In this document: piece by piece, positions 45,478 to 55,836 of the stretch | Layout: every line of letters starts with the position of its first letter | How positions within the stretch are numbered: the stretch's first letter is position 1 | Source of the DNA: Platerodrilus igneus | Lineage: Eukaryota > Arthropoda > Insecta > Coleoptera > Lycidae | Direction: 5' to 3' | Assembly: GCA_036346225.1 (NCBI GenBank) | Contig: JARFIW010000658.1 | Coordinates: 992,001-1,056,000, forward strand | Length of the DNA: 64,000 nucleotides | The notes under the pieces: model-generated | Told to the model about the DNA's origin: nothing | What the model saw: the letters and a program-made list of their open reading frames with translations, nothing else | Database searches by the model: none | Translations under genes and position numbers: made by a program

Positions 45478-45779
45478 AAAATAGCAGTCACGCAGAGAGG
45501 GGTGTGCATGGGCAGGGGTGCGCATGGGTAGGGTTGCGCATGGGCAGGGATGTGCCTCGGCGTACACGAGGGAAGCGGAAGTTAACAGTCATCAAGCATC
45601 TAATTCTTTATTTGGGTGGTATCGAGTACTTGTCGGAGTATGTATCCAGAGTAAAAAACACGATTTGCACACGTAGCCTATTAATAAAATTAGGTTATTC
45701 GATAGAAGATGACAAGTGTTACGTCATCCCTGGATGTGTATTAACCTATGCATGGAGGCATAAAAATATAGGTCTATGA
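45465..45779 (+). CDS. Unrecognised 104-residue ORF (island ORF 4)
   Basis: ATG at 45465 lies inside the end of the first 130-bp direct repeat, suggesting the repeat supplies promoter or leader sequence. The N-terminal third is encoded by G-rich minisatellite units (HGQGCAW, GLRMG) and is basic (RRTRGKRKL). The rest is a compact-looking IKHLILYLGGIEYLSEYVSR and LLIKLGYSIEDDKCYVIPGC. Uninterrupted, unlike its neighbours. No family recognised; the ATG could also be fortuitous and the true start later. Confidence 0.4.
   Translation: MTSPQNSSHAERGVHGQGCAWVGLRMGRDVPRRTRGKRKLTVIKHLILYLGGIEYLSEYVSRVKNTICTRSLLIKLGYSIEDDKCYVIPGCVLTYAWRHKNIGL
45499..45556 (+). repeat. G-rich ~16-bp minisatellite
   Basis: Three to four units of GGGxTGCGCATGGGCA. 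Runs of three or four G at regular spacing could form a quadruplex. Confidence 0.75.
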
Positions 45780-45857
45780 TAGTTGTTTATATTTGTATAG
45801 ATTTTGTAAAACTATTGTATATATTAGTTTTAAGATTCTATAATTTTTAAGTTCTTT

Positions 45858-46063
45858 TCCCACCTTCCCTTCTTCCAAATCCTTCCTGCTTCTATCCTGG
45901 TGGACAGAGTATACGTGTTATCTCCACTTGGTGTTCGCTGGACACAGCGGTTTTAGATTTCTCGGGAAATGGTTGGTTAAAGCATATGTCTTGGGTAGCG
46001 AAAAAAGGTTTTAAAGATGGAGTTAAATATAGATGGGTAAAAATTAGAGGTTTGGGCCTTTAA
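45858..46063 (+). pseudogene. Unrecognised open segment (island ORF 5)
   Basis: An open frame without a clear start ends at TAA 46061-46063. Its second half reads LDFSGNGWLKHMSWVAKKG and DGVKYRWVKIRGLG, balanced and basic. It lies between the two 130-bp repeats. Confidence is limited because the first half is Pro/Ser-rich and may be chance. Confidence 0.3.
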
Positions 46064-46234
46064 AAGGCGTAACTTTGTAAGGGGTGGTCCTATTTAAAAT
46101 CTATTTACAGATTTGGGCTTCCTAGAAAAATCTAATATTAGTTTATACCAAACAAGATATATTTATCTTAAAAGAGTGACTACCCCGCGGATAATAAATA
46201 CAATATACCGCTTGTCAACAAAAAAGTTGTAGGG

Positions 46235-46364
46235 AAATTAAGTTTAAATGGCTCCATGCCTGGCATTAAATATTTTTAAATTTTGTTATGTATAATGTCA
46301 GAATCAAAATTTCAGAATAGCATTACATTGTTCTTTATTTATAAAAGGCTATGGCGTCATCACG
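46235..46364 (+). repeat. 130-bp direct repeat, copy 2
   Basis: Same order of blocks as 45348-45477, with TGGCGTCA in place of TGACGTCA. The two copies bracket about 760 bp. Confidence 0.85.
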
Positions 46365-46789
46365 ACCTTGGAAAAGTAGTCGAAACTAGGTAGCCGATAG
46401 CATAGCGTTATGGTGATTTTACCTATATGAAGAAAAGAACCCTGCAATACCAAACTGAAAATTTAAATTTTATACTTAAATTACGTCAGAAAATTTCTAT
46501 CTGTAAAAATATAAGTGTATGAAAATAAATGTTAAGTGTACACTATATATTTATAATTAAACTAAATTGTTTTAAAGGAATGTGTACTACTTTTTTGCTT
46601 ACACCAATTTTTTAAATCGAGTTGACCTAAGGTTAAAATAATGGTAGATTCAGACTTCCAAAAAACAATAAATCGGTATTACCATACACGATTAGAAACT
46701 GTTTATAAATAAAAAAGTTATAAAATTGGAGGTTGTAACTCGATAAGGGTTGGTCCTAAATTTTAGAGGTTAGGTTACCGATTTTTTAG
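46365..46789. other. AT-rich spacer
   Basis: A short stretch (GTAACTCGATAAGGGTTGGTCC near 46735) resembles one near 46070. No gene seen. Confidence 0.35.
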
Positions 46790-47072
46790 GGTAGGGATGG
46801 TTGGGGGAAAATCCCACAAGTAGGTCCACACGGAGGGAGCAAGGTGGAAATCCTATAAAATAAGACTTCATAGTGAGTTTTACATGTAAAAAACCTAGGT
46901 TAGATCGGCGAAGCTGTGAGGCGCTGTGAGGGTAGGGATGGTTGGGGAAAAAATCCCACAAGGAGGTCCACAAGGAGGGAGCAAGGTGGAAATCCCTTAA
47001 AATAAGATTTTATAGTGAGTTTTTACATTTAAAAACCTAGGTTAGATCAGCGGAGCTGTGAGGCACTGTGAG
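46790..47072. repeat. 141-bp tandem duplication
   Basis: GTAGGGATGGTTGGGG starts both units (46791 and 46932). Both contain AATCCCACAAG, GGAGGGAGCAAGGTGGAAAT and AACCTAGGTTAGATC. The minus-strand open frame across them is a by-product of the repeat. Confidence 0.9.
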
Positions 47073-48715
47073 GACGCGCTGTTCCAGAACGAACACCATC
47101 CTCTACTAATAGAAAACGCTAAAAGTCCAAAAATTTCATTTTTTGAACATCTTGAAAACGATGTATTCGAACGACATATACACCGTTAAAATATCCTCAT
47201 TCAATCTTGGATACAGTGTGTATGTTTCAGCAATCCGTCGCCGTCGCTGTATAATTATGGTTACTTTTTGATTTCTCACATTTAAGTGTGGTTTTTCGGT
47301 AGTAAAACCTAAAAAATAGTGCTATTCATCTCGAGCTTTATGTGTCTTGATTATAATTTTTTATAAATACAGTAAAAGTTAATAAGGTAGCTTCGATTGC
47401 CTTTTAATTATAATTCGAGCGTACGTTTAACATCGCAATTGCATAACCGTCAAATCAGTTTTCGATACTTAATTTACGAAACATATTCTGCTATTTGTTG
47501 TTAAAGACTAGCGTGAACTCACTTTTCTCTATGAAAATTATAAGTGTTGTCCTTTATTAGCAGAGTACTAATTTTTTAAGTAATTAGATGCAATGTAACT
47601 TTTTATTATATACCACTATTATCTTTTTGCATACTAATGATCGCGTGGGTGTGGCTTATCAGTCAACTGTGACACCTTTACAAAGCTACACAGACTATTT
47701 GAAACCCACGGTTAATAAATGTTTAACTAGATTATTATTCGTAAAAAATAGCAAAAAGGCGTAGTAATACGCCCACTGAAGAATAAATAATATAATTAGT
47801 AACTGATTACATTAAACTGGATTTAGAATGTTGGACTGGAATTTATAAACAGTTGACCTCCTAATTCTCCTTTAATAATTTGCCAAGTATTTCTTCTTAA
47901 TTTTAAATGCAAAAATTTTTTAAGTGTTTTATTTATGTATTCATCAATTATATATTTATGTTTGGAAACTTGGTTCTACCAAAGAAAAAAAAGGTATTAA
48001 GTTTTAATGCTTATGTTTTTAATGTTATAAAGCGAATTCAAAGTAGACCGCTACATGAGGGCTTGTCCAGAGAATATAACTTCCAAATGTCATTGAATAA
48101 TACTAGCGAAGGACTTGCTATAGGCGGCTAATTTTTTTAACGCTTTAAGGAAGCAAATAGTACGAGTTCCGATTTTTTTATATTATAGAAAGTGGCGTTA
48201 ATGCAAGCTTGTAAAAAAGGTTCTGCTATTCAGCTCAGTCCATGTCCACCAGCAGTACAAACAGCACGGTAATGGATACTAAGAATGGCAAAAGTTAGAC
48301 ACTTGCATGAAAAAAATAACAATGATATCAAAAACACGAATACTTATTCGAAAAAAAAGAATAGAATATTTCGAAAGCTTCTTTTTCACTAACATCGTGA
48401 AGTCAGTCATGGTTACTTTTATTAGAGTAGCTTTTTGTATCCTAAGGGTTAAAAATTAAATCTTTCACTGAACATTTTCTAAATTATCGTATAAACTTGA
48501 ATTCAGCTTTCATTTTTTTTAAGATTCATGCGCTTACAGCCCTATTTCAAAAACCTTAAAATTAGTTGTACCAAGACGTAATTTTGGCCTTCTAAAATAC
48601 ACCATTTTGTTTACTCGTAATTGCACTCTATAATCAACTGCTAATCACTTTAATGCAACACTTTGGTTGACTAAAGATGTTTATTTATTCAACATTTTTG
48701 GCGCAGAGTGTTTAT
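47073..48715. other. AT-rich DNA, no gene called
   Basis: A plus-strand frame at 47907-48131 ends with IKRIQSRPLHEGLSREYNF and SLNNTSEGLAIGG, which looks weakly coding, but it begins in low-complexity Phe/Ile/Tyr and lacks splice sites, so I do not call it. No repeats recognised. Confidence 0.35.
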
Positions 48716-48719
48716 CGAC

Positions 48720-48960
48720 TCTGAATAGACCTGCACCTTAAAAAAGTTCTAGAATACTAGAACGGGTGGAATGGCTTGCATGTTTCAGTGAGCTAAATGG
48801 TCGAACTCTAGATTTAACCGGGGTCTTTAGTTATAAACCGGACTAAGAAGGGTTCCCGGAGGAGGGCTGAAGCTTAGAGTGGCAGAGACCATAGGGGTTG
48901 GTATGGCATTCTAAGACCCACTACAGCGATGTGGAAGGCAATGGAAAACAACCACATTAC
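48720..48960 (-). repeat. Dispersed repeat, matches 63022-63210 in opposite orientation
   Basis: Blocks GACCTGCACCTT, GTTCTAGAxTACTAGAACGG, TGGAACGGCTT and CTTAGAGTGGCAGAGA appear here on the plus strand and, in the reverse complement, at 63022-63210. It ends in GTGGAAGGCAATGGAAAACA, which looks like the 3' region of a non-LTR element. Confidence 0.7.
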
Positions 48961-48978
48961 TTCACAAGTACACCCTAT

Positions 48979-49125
48979 ATTTAACTTTCCAATGTTCCAC
49001 CTGAAGTTACTACATAGGCCAGGAAAATTTATTTTTACCGGAAAATTTTGAATTTCACTGAACGCTTACTGTCCAAACAATGTAGTGATCTTTAACGTAA
49101 CACCAAATACAAGCACTAAAGCAGG
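48979..49125 (-). mobile_element. tRNA-derived SINE, copy 3, truncated
   Basis: Covers only the 3' half of the SINE (TTTCCAATGTTCCACC to GTGATCTTTAACGTAACACC on the plus strand, collinear with 10718-10850). The tRNA head with promoter boxes is missing: 5' truncation or later loss. Confidence 0.8.
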
Positions 49126-49129
49126 AATT

Positions 49130-49600
49130 AGATTTTGAAAAAGATGACTTGGGATATTGTAAACTAAGAAATGAGTTGGAACTAGCATCAAAGAGCCTGG
49201 AAGGTAATTAGACACGGGCATAGATAAACTGCAAGCAGAAACTATAAACGCCGTTGGACAAGCAGTAACAGAACGTCTCTTTCGACTTATAAGCTATATG
49301 TATGGGACGCGCAAAATACTCAAAGATTTCAAACGTAACACCATAATCACTACACCAAAAAAGGTAGGTGCGGATAGATGTGAAATAAAGTTTTGCAGCA
49401 CACATGTCAACAATTTTAGTTAAAATTGTACAAGGACGGATGGAAAAACGGTTTGAGGAAATAGTAAATCAATTTGGCGTTTAGCAAAACATGCAAAATC
49501 GTAAGGCCATTTTAGCTTTGAGGGTGATAATGGAGAAAACAATAGAAAAAGCAGAAAGCATGTATATAGAGCACAACACGGCTTTAGACTCAACCACAAT
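49130..49600 (+). pseudogene. Non-LTR reverse transcriptase A, N-terminal part
   Basis: Broken frames give GIDKLQAETINAVGQAVTER, FKRNTIITTPKKVGADRC, an ILVKIVQGRM-type block and NRKAILALRVIMEKTIEK, the fingers region of an RTE/CR1-type RT (..FGFRKGR.TRDAI..LR..IEK..E). The part expected to encode the first catalytic Asp is degraded (MYIEHNTALDS). Coding sense then stops at an unrelated RT and resumes at about 51700, so this RT has been split by insertions. Confidence 0.75.
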
Positions 49601-49604
49601 GCTA

Positions 49605-51180
49605 AAAAACCATCAACCTTCTAGTTTCCTCTGTCAAAAATTCCAAATCCAAATACATCATCGCGTTCTTCCTTGACTTCACATCCGCTTTTGACCTTGT
49701 ATGGTGGCCTAACCTATTAAATCAACTAAAAATATTCCACTTTCCTTCGAACCTATGCAAAAAAAATTAACTCATTCCTAACCTCACGAACAGCATTCCT
49801 AACCTCAAATTATTACCGTATAACTAAATCCCTTACCCAAGGATGCCCCTAAGGCTCCTGTTTATCCCCCACCCTCTGGAACATAGCCATTAATCCCTTA
49901 CTCCTATATAACATACCCAACGTCACCACCCTCGCATACGCAGATGATATAACATTCCTTATCCACGGTAACTCCAGATTCTCCATTGAACAAACAACCC
50001 TAACACTAAATCCTACATAGAATCCTTGTCTCTCTTAAATAAACAACCACTATCCCCATCCAAATCAAAACTCCTCCTGCTGAAAGGCTTCCTAAACCCA
50101 CAACGTCCTCCCCAGATCAAAATCCTAAACACCTAAACACCCGACTACACACACGCGTGCACTTGACCAAACCAAGAACAAAAACACAAATCATACTAAA
50201 GAACCTCCACCAATCACTCCCAACTTCAATACATCTATCCACACACACTCGACGCCTAATTCTCTCCCAAATTATAATCCCTATCATACAATACGCATCC
50301 GATACCTGGTTGACATTAACTCCACTCTCTTCTAAAAAAAAACTAAACACAATAATCTGCCCTTTCTACTATATACATCCCGCGCATACAGAACCACATC
50401 CACACTAGCCCTATATACCATTCTTCAAATCCCTCCCATAGAATTACAACTCAACGCAGCCTTACAAATCCGAAACATGAAACGCAACCTTCCAATCCAG
50501 CTACATGACACAATCCTAACTCCCGACGAATACAAAACACTACCTATATCCAACATTAAAACCCGCATTCGTTCATCATTAAACCATATCTGACAACAAC
50601 TCTGGTCTACATCCCCATCCGGCAGGTACACATACGATCTATTCCCCGAACTACTAAAAATCCCACCAAACGTATCCCACTCCAGCCCTCAAACGATACA
50701 ATTCCTAACCTCTCACAGCAAATTTCGATCAAAACTTCACTCCTTCAACACACCCCATCCCCATATTGTCCTTACGATATCTCCACACCTGAAACTCTTT
50801 ACGACCTCATCTACAAATGTTGACTGCTATCCACCTCTCGCTCAAACTTTAAATCCGCACTAAACCTAGATCGCTACACCCCAGTACCTAGCATAACACA
50901 CCTCACCACACACAATCCTGAAATTCTAAACAAATTCCTCACCGACATCCTAAACACAAAACCCCCAATAAACACTTAAACACTCTAATACATAACCTAC
51001 CCCACATCTCATACTCCACACAATACACAACACCGTTGCTTACTCCCCTACGTCAAACATCCAGGCATTGCGACAAAAAAGGGACTTGCCTCACCAAAAA
51101 CCAATCACAGCAACAGACCTCCACGCAACAATATTCAAGAATTATCCTTAAAGAAGAAATCCCCTTTAAAATTATCACCA
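49605..51180 (+). pseudogene. R1-like non-LTR reverse transcriptase and tail, inserted in RT A
   Basis: C-rich plus strand. Motifs in order: KYIIAFFLDFTSAFDLVWW (first Asp), SLTQGCP.GSCLSPTLWNIA, then VTTLAYADDITFLIHG with an intact catalytic box at 49930-49975, SKLLLLKGFLNPQ, RAYRTTSTLAL and IPPIELQLNAALQIRN. After the RT, a tail with SPSGRYTYDLFPELL and QFLTSHSKFRSKLHSFN followed by a CPYD..T.ETLYDLIYKC block is characteristic of R1-clade ORF2. Frames shift several times. The 5' half (endonuclease, ORF1) is missing, as expected for a 5'-truncated insertion. Confidence 0.8.
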
Positions 51181-51266
51181 TTTATTTAATTACACATATT
51201 TCATTCAAACTACATATATTTCACTAACCAGTATGGATACTCTATTCAGGTATGGTTACAAATAAT

Positions 51267-51395
51267 AGTATATTATTCAACATACGGTAATGTAGGCAAT
51301 AACTCACGCAGCTGAAGTTTGCGGCACGAGCCGAAGGCGAGTGCCGTAATTCATCAAGTGAGTTATTGCCATTACCGTATGTTGAATACTATACT
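51267..51395. mobile_element. Foldback/MITE-like inverted repeat
   Basis: A left arm (51267-51307) with TTCAACATACGGTAATG and CAATAACTCAC, and a right arm (51358-51395) with its inverse, GTGAGTTATTG and CATTACCGTATGTTGAA, nearly fully complementary. The middle is itself a hairpin, CGGCAC..GTGCCG (51322-51346). No coding capacity. Confidence 0.75.
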
Positions 51396-51555
51396 TTATC
51401 TACGACTATAAGCACAGTAACAAGTTTTAATAAACACATGTAATCAAGATTATTTTAAAATTATAGTACAAATTTGTTTGACATTACGTAAATGTCAATG
51501 AGCATGGCTACTTTGATATTTTTGGTAGGTAATTAAATAGAAATATAAGCTGGAA

Positions 51556-51578
51556 GCGTGAGTTATTATAACTCACGC
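51556..51578. repeat. Perfect 10-bp-arm palindrome
   Basis: GCGTGAGTTA, TTA, TAACTCACGC. It repeats the AACTCACGC end motif of the foldback 160 bp upstream. Confidence 0.8.
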
Positions 51579-51699
51579 TCATAACTCATAACTCACTGTT
51601 TAATTATGAACACTATTACTTGTTCAAAAGTATATGAATAATGGTATTATAACTAAATAGGAGTAGATAAATACTATTTATTATTATTAATATAATTGT

Positions 51700-52365
51700 G
51701 TGTATATAGAGCTTGTAGATTTTGTAAAAAGCCTTGTACAATGTAAAATGGAAAACATGTTCGAAATACTCAAAAAGATGAGTTATAGGGATAGACGGAT
51801 AGTACATAATCTATACAAAGGGCAAATGGAATTAGAGGTGGAACGTAGAGAAGTAATTATTAGGAAAGGGGTGAGACAGGAACGTGCGTGATCACCATTA
51901 ATTTTTAACCTGTATAGCGCAAAGACAATGAAGACTGTCAAATGCAGAAATACATTTGGAATTATTATGCTGGTACAACCTACTGATATGTTTAGATTTG
52001 CAGATGATAAAGCGGCATCAACGTCTAGACAGAAAGAGTTAGAAGTAACCCTTAATGAAAAGCAAACAGTTCTAACATGGAAATACGTTATACAAATTAA
52101 CAAAAATAAATCTAAAGTACTATTATATAAAGAAAAGGAAAAAAGTAAAAAACCACAATACAAATATGAAACGCGAATTTATAATAAGTTAAGAATTTTT
52201 GCTACCTAGGAAGCCAAATAACACAAGACGGAAAAAGTGCAAAACATATCAAGCTAGGATTATCGCAAGGTTGTGCTGCACTCCACAAAGAAAAATCAAC
52301 TACCATATTCGAAGATATCAAACATGGAAACAAGGAAAAGATTATTGAAAGCATATGTATGGAGC
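51700..52365 (+). pseudogene. Non-LTR reverse transcriptase A, C-terminal part
   Basis: Continues the RT begun at 49130: SYRDRRIVHNLYKGQMELEV, IIRKGVRQERA (normally GVRQGC), SPLIFNLYSAK, then after a frame break MFRFADDKAASTSRQKELEV with the catalytic box as FADD at about 51995-52010, KNKSKVLLYKEK, and in another frame LGSQITQDGKSAKHIKLGLS. Similarity ends at about 52365, where a Jockey-like endonuclease fragment begins without a gap. Confidence 0.78.
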
Positions 52366-53615
52366 AGCCTGACGTACTCGACATCGCACTTGTCTTAAAT
52401 ATGTCGTACAATTTCACGACAGAAGTCATCGAAGACTTGAGCTCCGACCATCTACCAATAGTAACTACGATTCACACTACGCCACATACATAAAAGACGA
52501 CTAACACCTTGACATCAACAAACCGGAGGAAATTCAACGAGTACTTACAACACAAAATAACATCTGGAAACCTGACCGTCGATACACACGAACAAATTGA
52601 CGCAGCCACATAATACATCATTAATACACTACGGCAAGAAATCATAACACTAACAGACCACGACTTCCGGACTACCTTCGCGACATGATCAAACAGAAAA
52701 GGAAGTTAGTCCGGAGATGGCGGATAACGAAGGACCCAGTCATGAAAACCCAACTAAACACAACACACTGCACTCAAAACTATACTAGACGAACACAATA
52801 CGCAACAGTGGACGGAACATATCACCAATGTTCTTGAGACTGAAGTGAACTTACACCGACCTAACAGATGACTCATAACGAGATATTAACGCCCGCCACA
52901 ACACTACAAGAAACATACTCACCAAACCCAACAACACACCAGTAACATGAAACAAAGTAAACGAAACTATGGACTAACTACTACAAACGCATCCCGAAGA
53001 CCGCATACCACTTTTAACACCAAAAGACACAAAAGAAACAATCCTCAGCAACAGAAACAGAAAAGCACCCGGGAAATACAACATCACAAACCAAGCACTC
53101 AAAAATATCACGAGATGCGCACTAGCATACATCACGAGACTATTTATTCAACGGCATACTCCTACAACGACATTACCCCACAGCATGGAAGACCGCAATT
53201 ACAAAAAACCGAAAAACGAGGGCAAACCCATCACCCTACCGACCAATATCGCTTCTCAGCGCTATATCAAAGATATTAGAACGACTACTACTACAAAAAC
53301 TGAAACATCACTACGAGAGCGACAAGAACAATTTGGCTTTAGAGAAAATCATTCAACCACACTACAAGTTGTATACGTCATACACCACATCGCAGAGAAC
53401 TACAACAAAGCACACGTCACGACAGCAGTATCTTCGGGCATACAAAACGCATTCGACAAGGTATGGCACAGAGGACTCCTGTATAAACTAGCAACCATAC
53501 ACCAAGTACAACTACAATGCATACATACTCGACAGCTACCTCACAGATCGAAAATTACAAGTACGAGTAGACGGACAACTTTACCAGTTTATAAGGGAAT
53601 AGCTAAACCTAACTA
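52360..53615 (+). pseudogene. Jockey-like element fragment: endonuclease end and RT start
   Basis: Opens in QPDVLDIALVLNMSYNFTTE and DLSSDHLPIVTTI, the end of a Jockey endonuclease with the catalytic SDH. After a decayed linker it gives KAPGKYNITNQALKNI, an YRPISLLSAISKILERLLL-type block in broken frames, QEQFGFRENHSTTLQVVYVI, NAFDKVWHRGLLYKL (catalytic Asp) and YLTDRKLQVRVDGQLY. It ends before the YADD box, so both ends are truncated. Confidence 0.82.
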
Positions 53616-54252
53616 ATCAGATATGTTTAAATGCGATTTTTTAGGGGACTTATTTCGTTAACTTTATACATAATAAGATTTAGTTAGGGAGTTATTTGTG
53701 AATAAAAATTAAGAAATTTAGATTTGTGAGTGCTCTTCCTAATTATAAAAGAGAGCTTTTAGGGACTCGATTTTAGTATGAGTGATTATCCAGAAGTTAT
53801 ACATTTTTTTGATGTTATATTTAAGACATTGTTCGTAAGAAAAAGCGATTGTGGAAAGTTTGTGTTCTGTTTTAGTGCATAAGATTTGTGATGAGTGGAA
53901 GTGGATTTTCATGAATTTTATATTCAAGATATTAATAATAACCGAGAAAGCTATTGTAGATTTAGTAATTAGCATTTGAAGAGCTGTTTGTAAAACAATA
54001 TTTATTATTATTATTATAAATCTGATATATGTGTCTAGTAGTTTCATTTGAAGAGATCTTGTCAAAAGTAATTAGACAAGAAACTTCCATCAGAAACTTC
54101 TCCTATTCGGGCAGTTCACAGCATCTATTATTGCTGCCCAACGTAGGAAATTTCTTTTATTAAAGCAGTACACAGCATCTTTTATTAACGTTGGGCTTAT
54201 TTAAACCAAATCTTTTATCGATGTCCAACCCGGAGCTCACTTCGCATCACAG

Positions 54253-54254
<2 letters not shown>
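53616..54254. other. AT-rich DNA with internal short duplication
   Basis: CAGCATCTxTTATTxxTGCCCAAC-type blocks recur near 54120 and 54170. No gene. Confidence 0.4.

Positions 54255-54290
<36 letters not shown>
54255..54290. repeat. (TA)n microsatellite
   Basis: Preceded by GCATCACAGCAA, closely like the GTGTCACAGCAAT before the tract at 1015, and followed by CAGTGTGTCC. Confidence 0.95.
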
Positions 54291-54292
<2 letters not shown>

Positions 54293-55039
54293 TGTGTCCA
54301 AATTTCGAGTCTCTACATTGTGATTTCAGTTATTATAAGAGATAGAAATTGGGTTAAATAGGGAAAGATTTGGAGGAATCCAGGCCAGTTTTGTATCCGT
54401 TTACAAAATTGGTGTAAGTTGTCTGGTTTTGGAGATATTCGAAGAAAACTAAAATGGCGGATTTTGTTTTTGATAATAAAACATGAATCATAAGTCGCAC
54501 CATCACAAGACTTGCACATTATTAAGACACTTTTCTAAAAGGAGTATTTTAGCATAAACAGAATCATTCGACTGTCTTTTGTTTTCGAGGAAACGCCCAC
54601 AACTTTTGTTTTTCTTATGGCCGCCATTTTGAATATTAGGTGAATGTTATGCGCCTTAAAATTACCTTTTCAACGATATGCCACATGTCTATAAAAAATG
54701 CAAAAACTATCCTAAATTTTAAAAATAACTAAATTTGTATGTTCTATAACGTTTGGTAATCCCAACAGGGCAAAAATTTTAATCAATCTAAAGTCACCAA
54801 AAAACCTATTGTTTTTATAAAAAGGATCCGAACGTTCAAAACACCTTTATCGTATAACGCACTTTATACGTATGCAAGTTCGTTGTTGACTCCGTTACAA
54901 TTAAGCAAATTCAATGTTCAATATTTAAATTCAAATAGAAAAAAAGTCTTAAAACTAAAAACTCTAACCTGGTCTGTTTTCTTCGTTATTTCCTTCTCGC
55001 AACCAAAATTATCGAAGCATCAACTAGTATTTTCCATGC
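54291..55039. other. Non-coding, repeat-like sequence
   Basis: Begins CAGTGTGTCCAAATTTCGAG and contains TGGCGG/TGGCCGCCATTTTG blocks of the kind seen in many interspersed repeats. No reading frame makes sense and no second copy was found here. Confidence 0.35.
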
Positions 55040-55330
55040 ATTATACTATCCATTTGGATCAAAATTATTCTCCACCAATTCAGAATTATTATATACCCAT
55101 TCGAAATATTGTCTATTTACACGCTTCAATTATTGCATTTAAATTATTGTCATCACCCTCAAGATTATTATTATTAAACTTAGAATCATTATCTCCCTCG
55201 AATTATTGTCTTTGCATTTAGACTTATGACTTTTTCTCACCAGCCTCAGACTTAGACTATTATTCTCCACGGACTCAGAATATCATTTATTCTCCCTGGA
55301 CTCAGAGCCCTATTATTATTATGTTTTAGT
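55040..55330. repeat. Degenerate tandem array around TCAGAATTATTATTCTCC
   Basis: Roughly 25-30-bp units combine (C)TCAGAxTTATTAT with C/T-rich linkers (CTCCAC, CACCCTC, CTCCCTC). The plus-strand frame over it is a by-product of the composition. Confidence 0.5.
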
Positions 55331-55783
55331 TTAAATAAATTCTACAAAATCTACTTACGTTTAATCGGCAGTGGAAATTTTCATCTTCGTCGCACTTAAA
55401 CAATTTTCACTTTTAAATTATTCTTGCGTGTTACACTCAGGTTCAAAGTGACGCACCTTGGCCTTTGTTGAGTTGAAACCTGACTTCGTTATCATTGTCG
55501 CTGTTAATATATGCTTGATATCCCACTTCGTCTGTGGGAATGGCTTACAAGCCCATCGCTAATCTTAACGAATGAGGTCTCTTTATTTAAAGTAGTTTCT
55601 GATGTAACATTCTCGTCTTCTCAAGTAATTGTTGTTTGCTTGCAGCTGCTTTGTTATCAGACATGCGGTGTTTTGAATTAATTAATATAAATTTCGCACG
55701 TAATTTCTATTTGTTTCTTTATACAAGGTGATTAAAATTGTTTGATGTCGTTAATTAATTTTCTACCCTGGTCTAAATTTGAG

Positions 55784-55785
<2 letters not shown>
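55331..55785. other. Non-coding, two short hairpins
   Basis: TCCCAC..GTGGGA and GGCTTACAAGCC lie side by side near 55525-55555. Significance unclear. Confidence 0.3.

Positions 55786-55833
<48 letters not shown>
55786..55833. repeat. (TA)n microsatellite
   Basis: Preceded by TTTGAGTAA. On its right the minus strand has CTGATGAGGTTCAAAAGGCGG, loosely like the motif near 15.53 kb. Confidence 0.95.

Positions 55834-55836
<3 letters not shown>

Noticed and set aside
46770..46973. Minus-strand ORF over GGGATGGTTGGGG repeats
   Set aside because: It spans a 141-bp tandem duplication and its peptide simply repeats; non-coding repeat explains it.
48225..48275. 34-bp exon-like segment between CTATTCAG and GTAATG
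   Set aside because: Too short and without phase support from any neighbour.
54883..55221. 112-residue plus-strand frame
   Set aside because: Overlaps a degenerate tandem array of TCAGAATTATTAT units; amino-acid content is low complexity.
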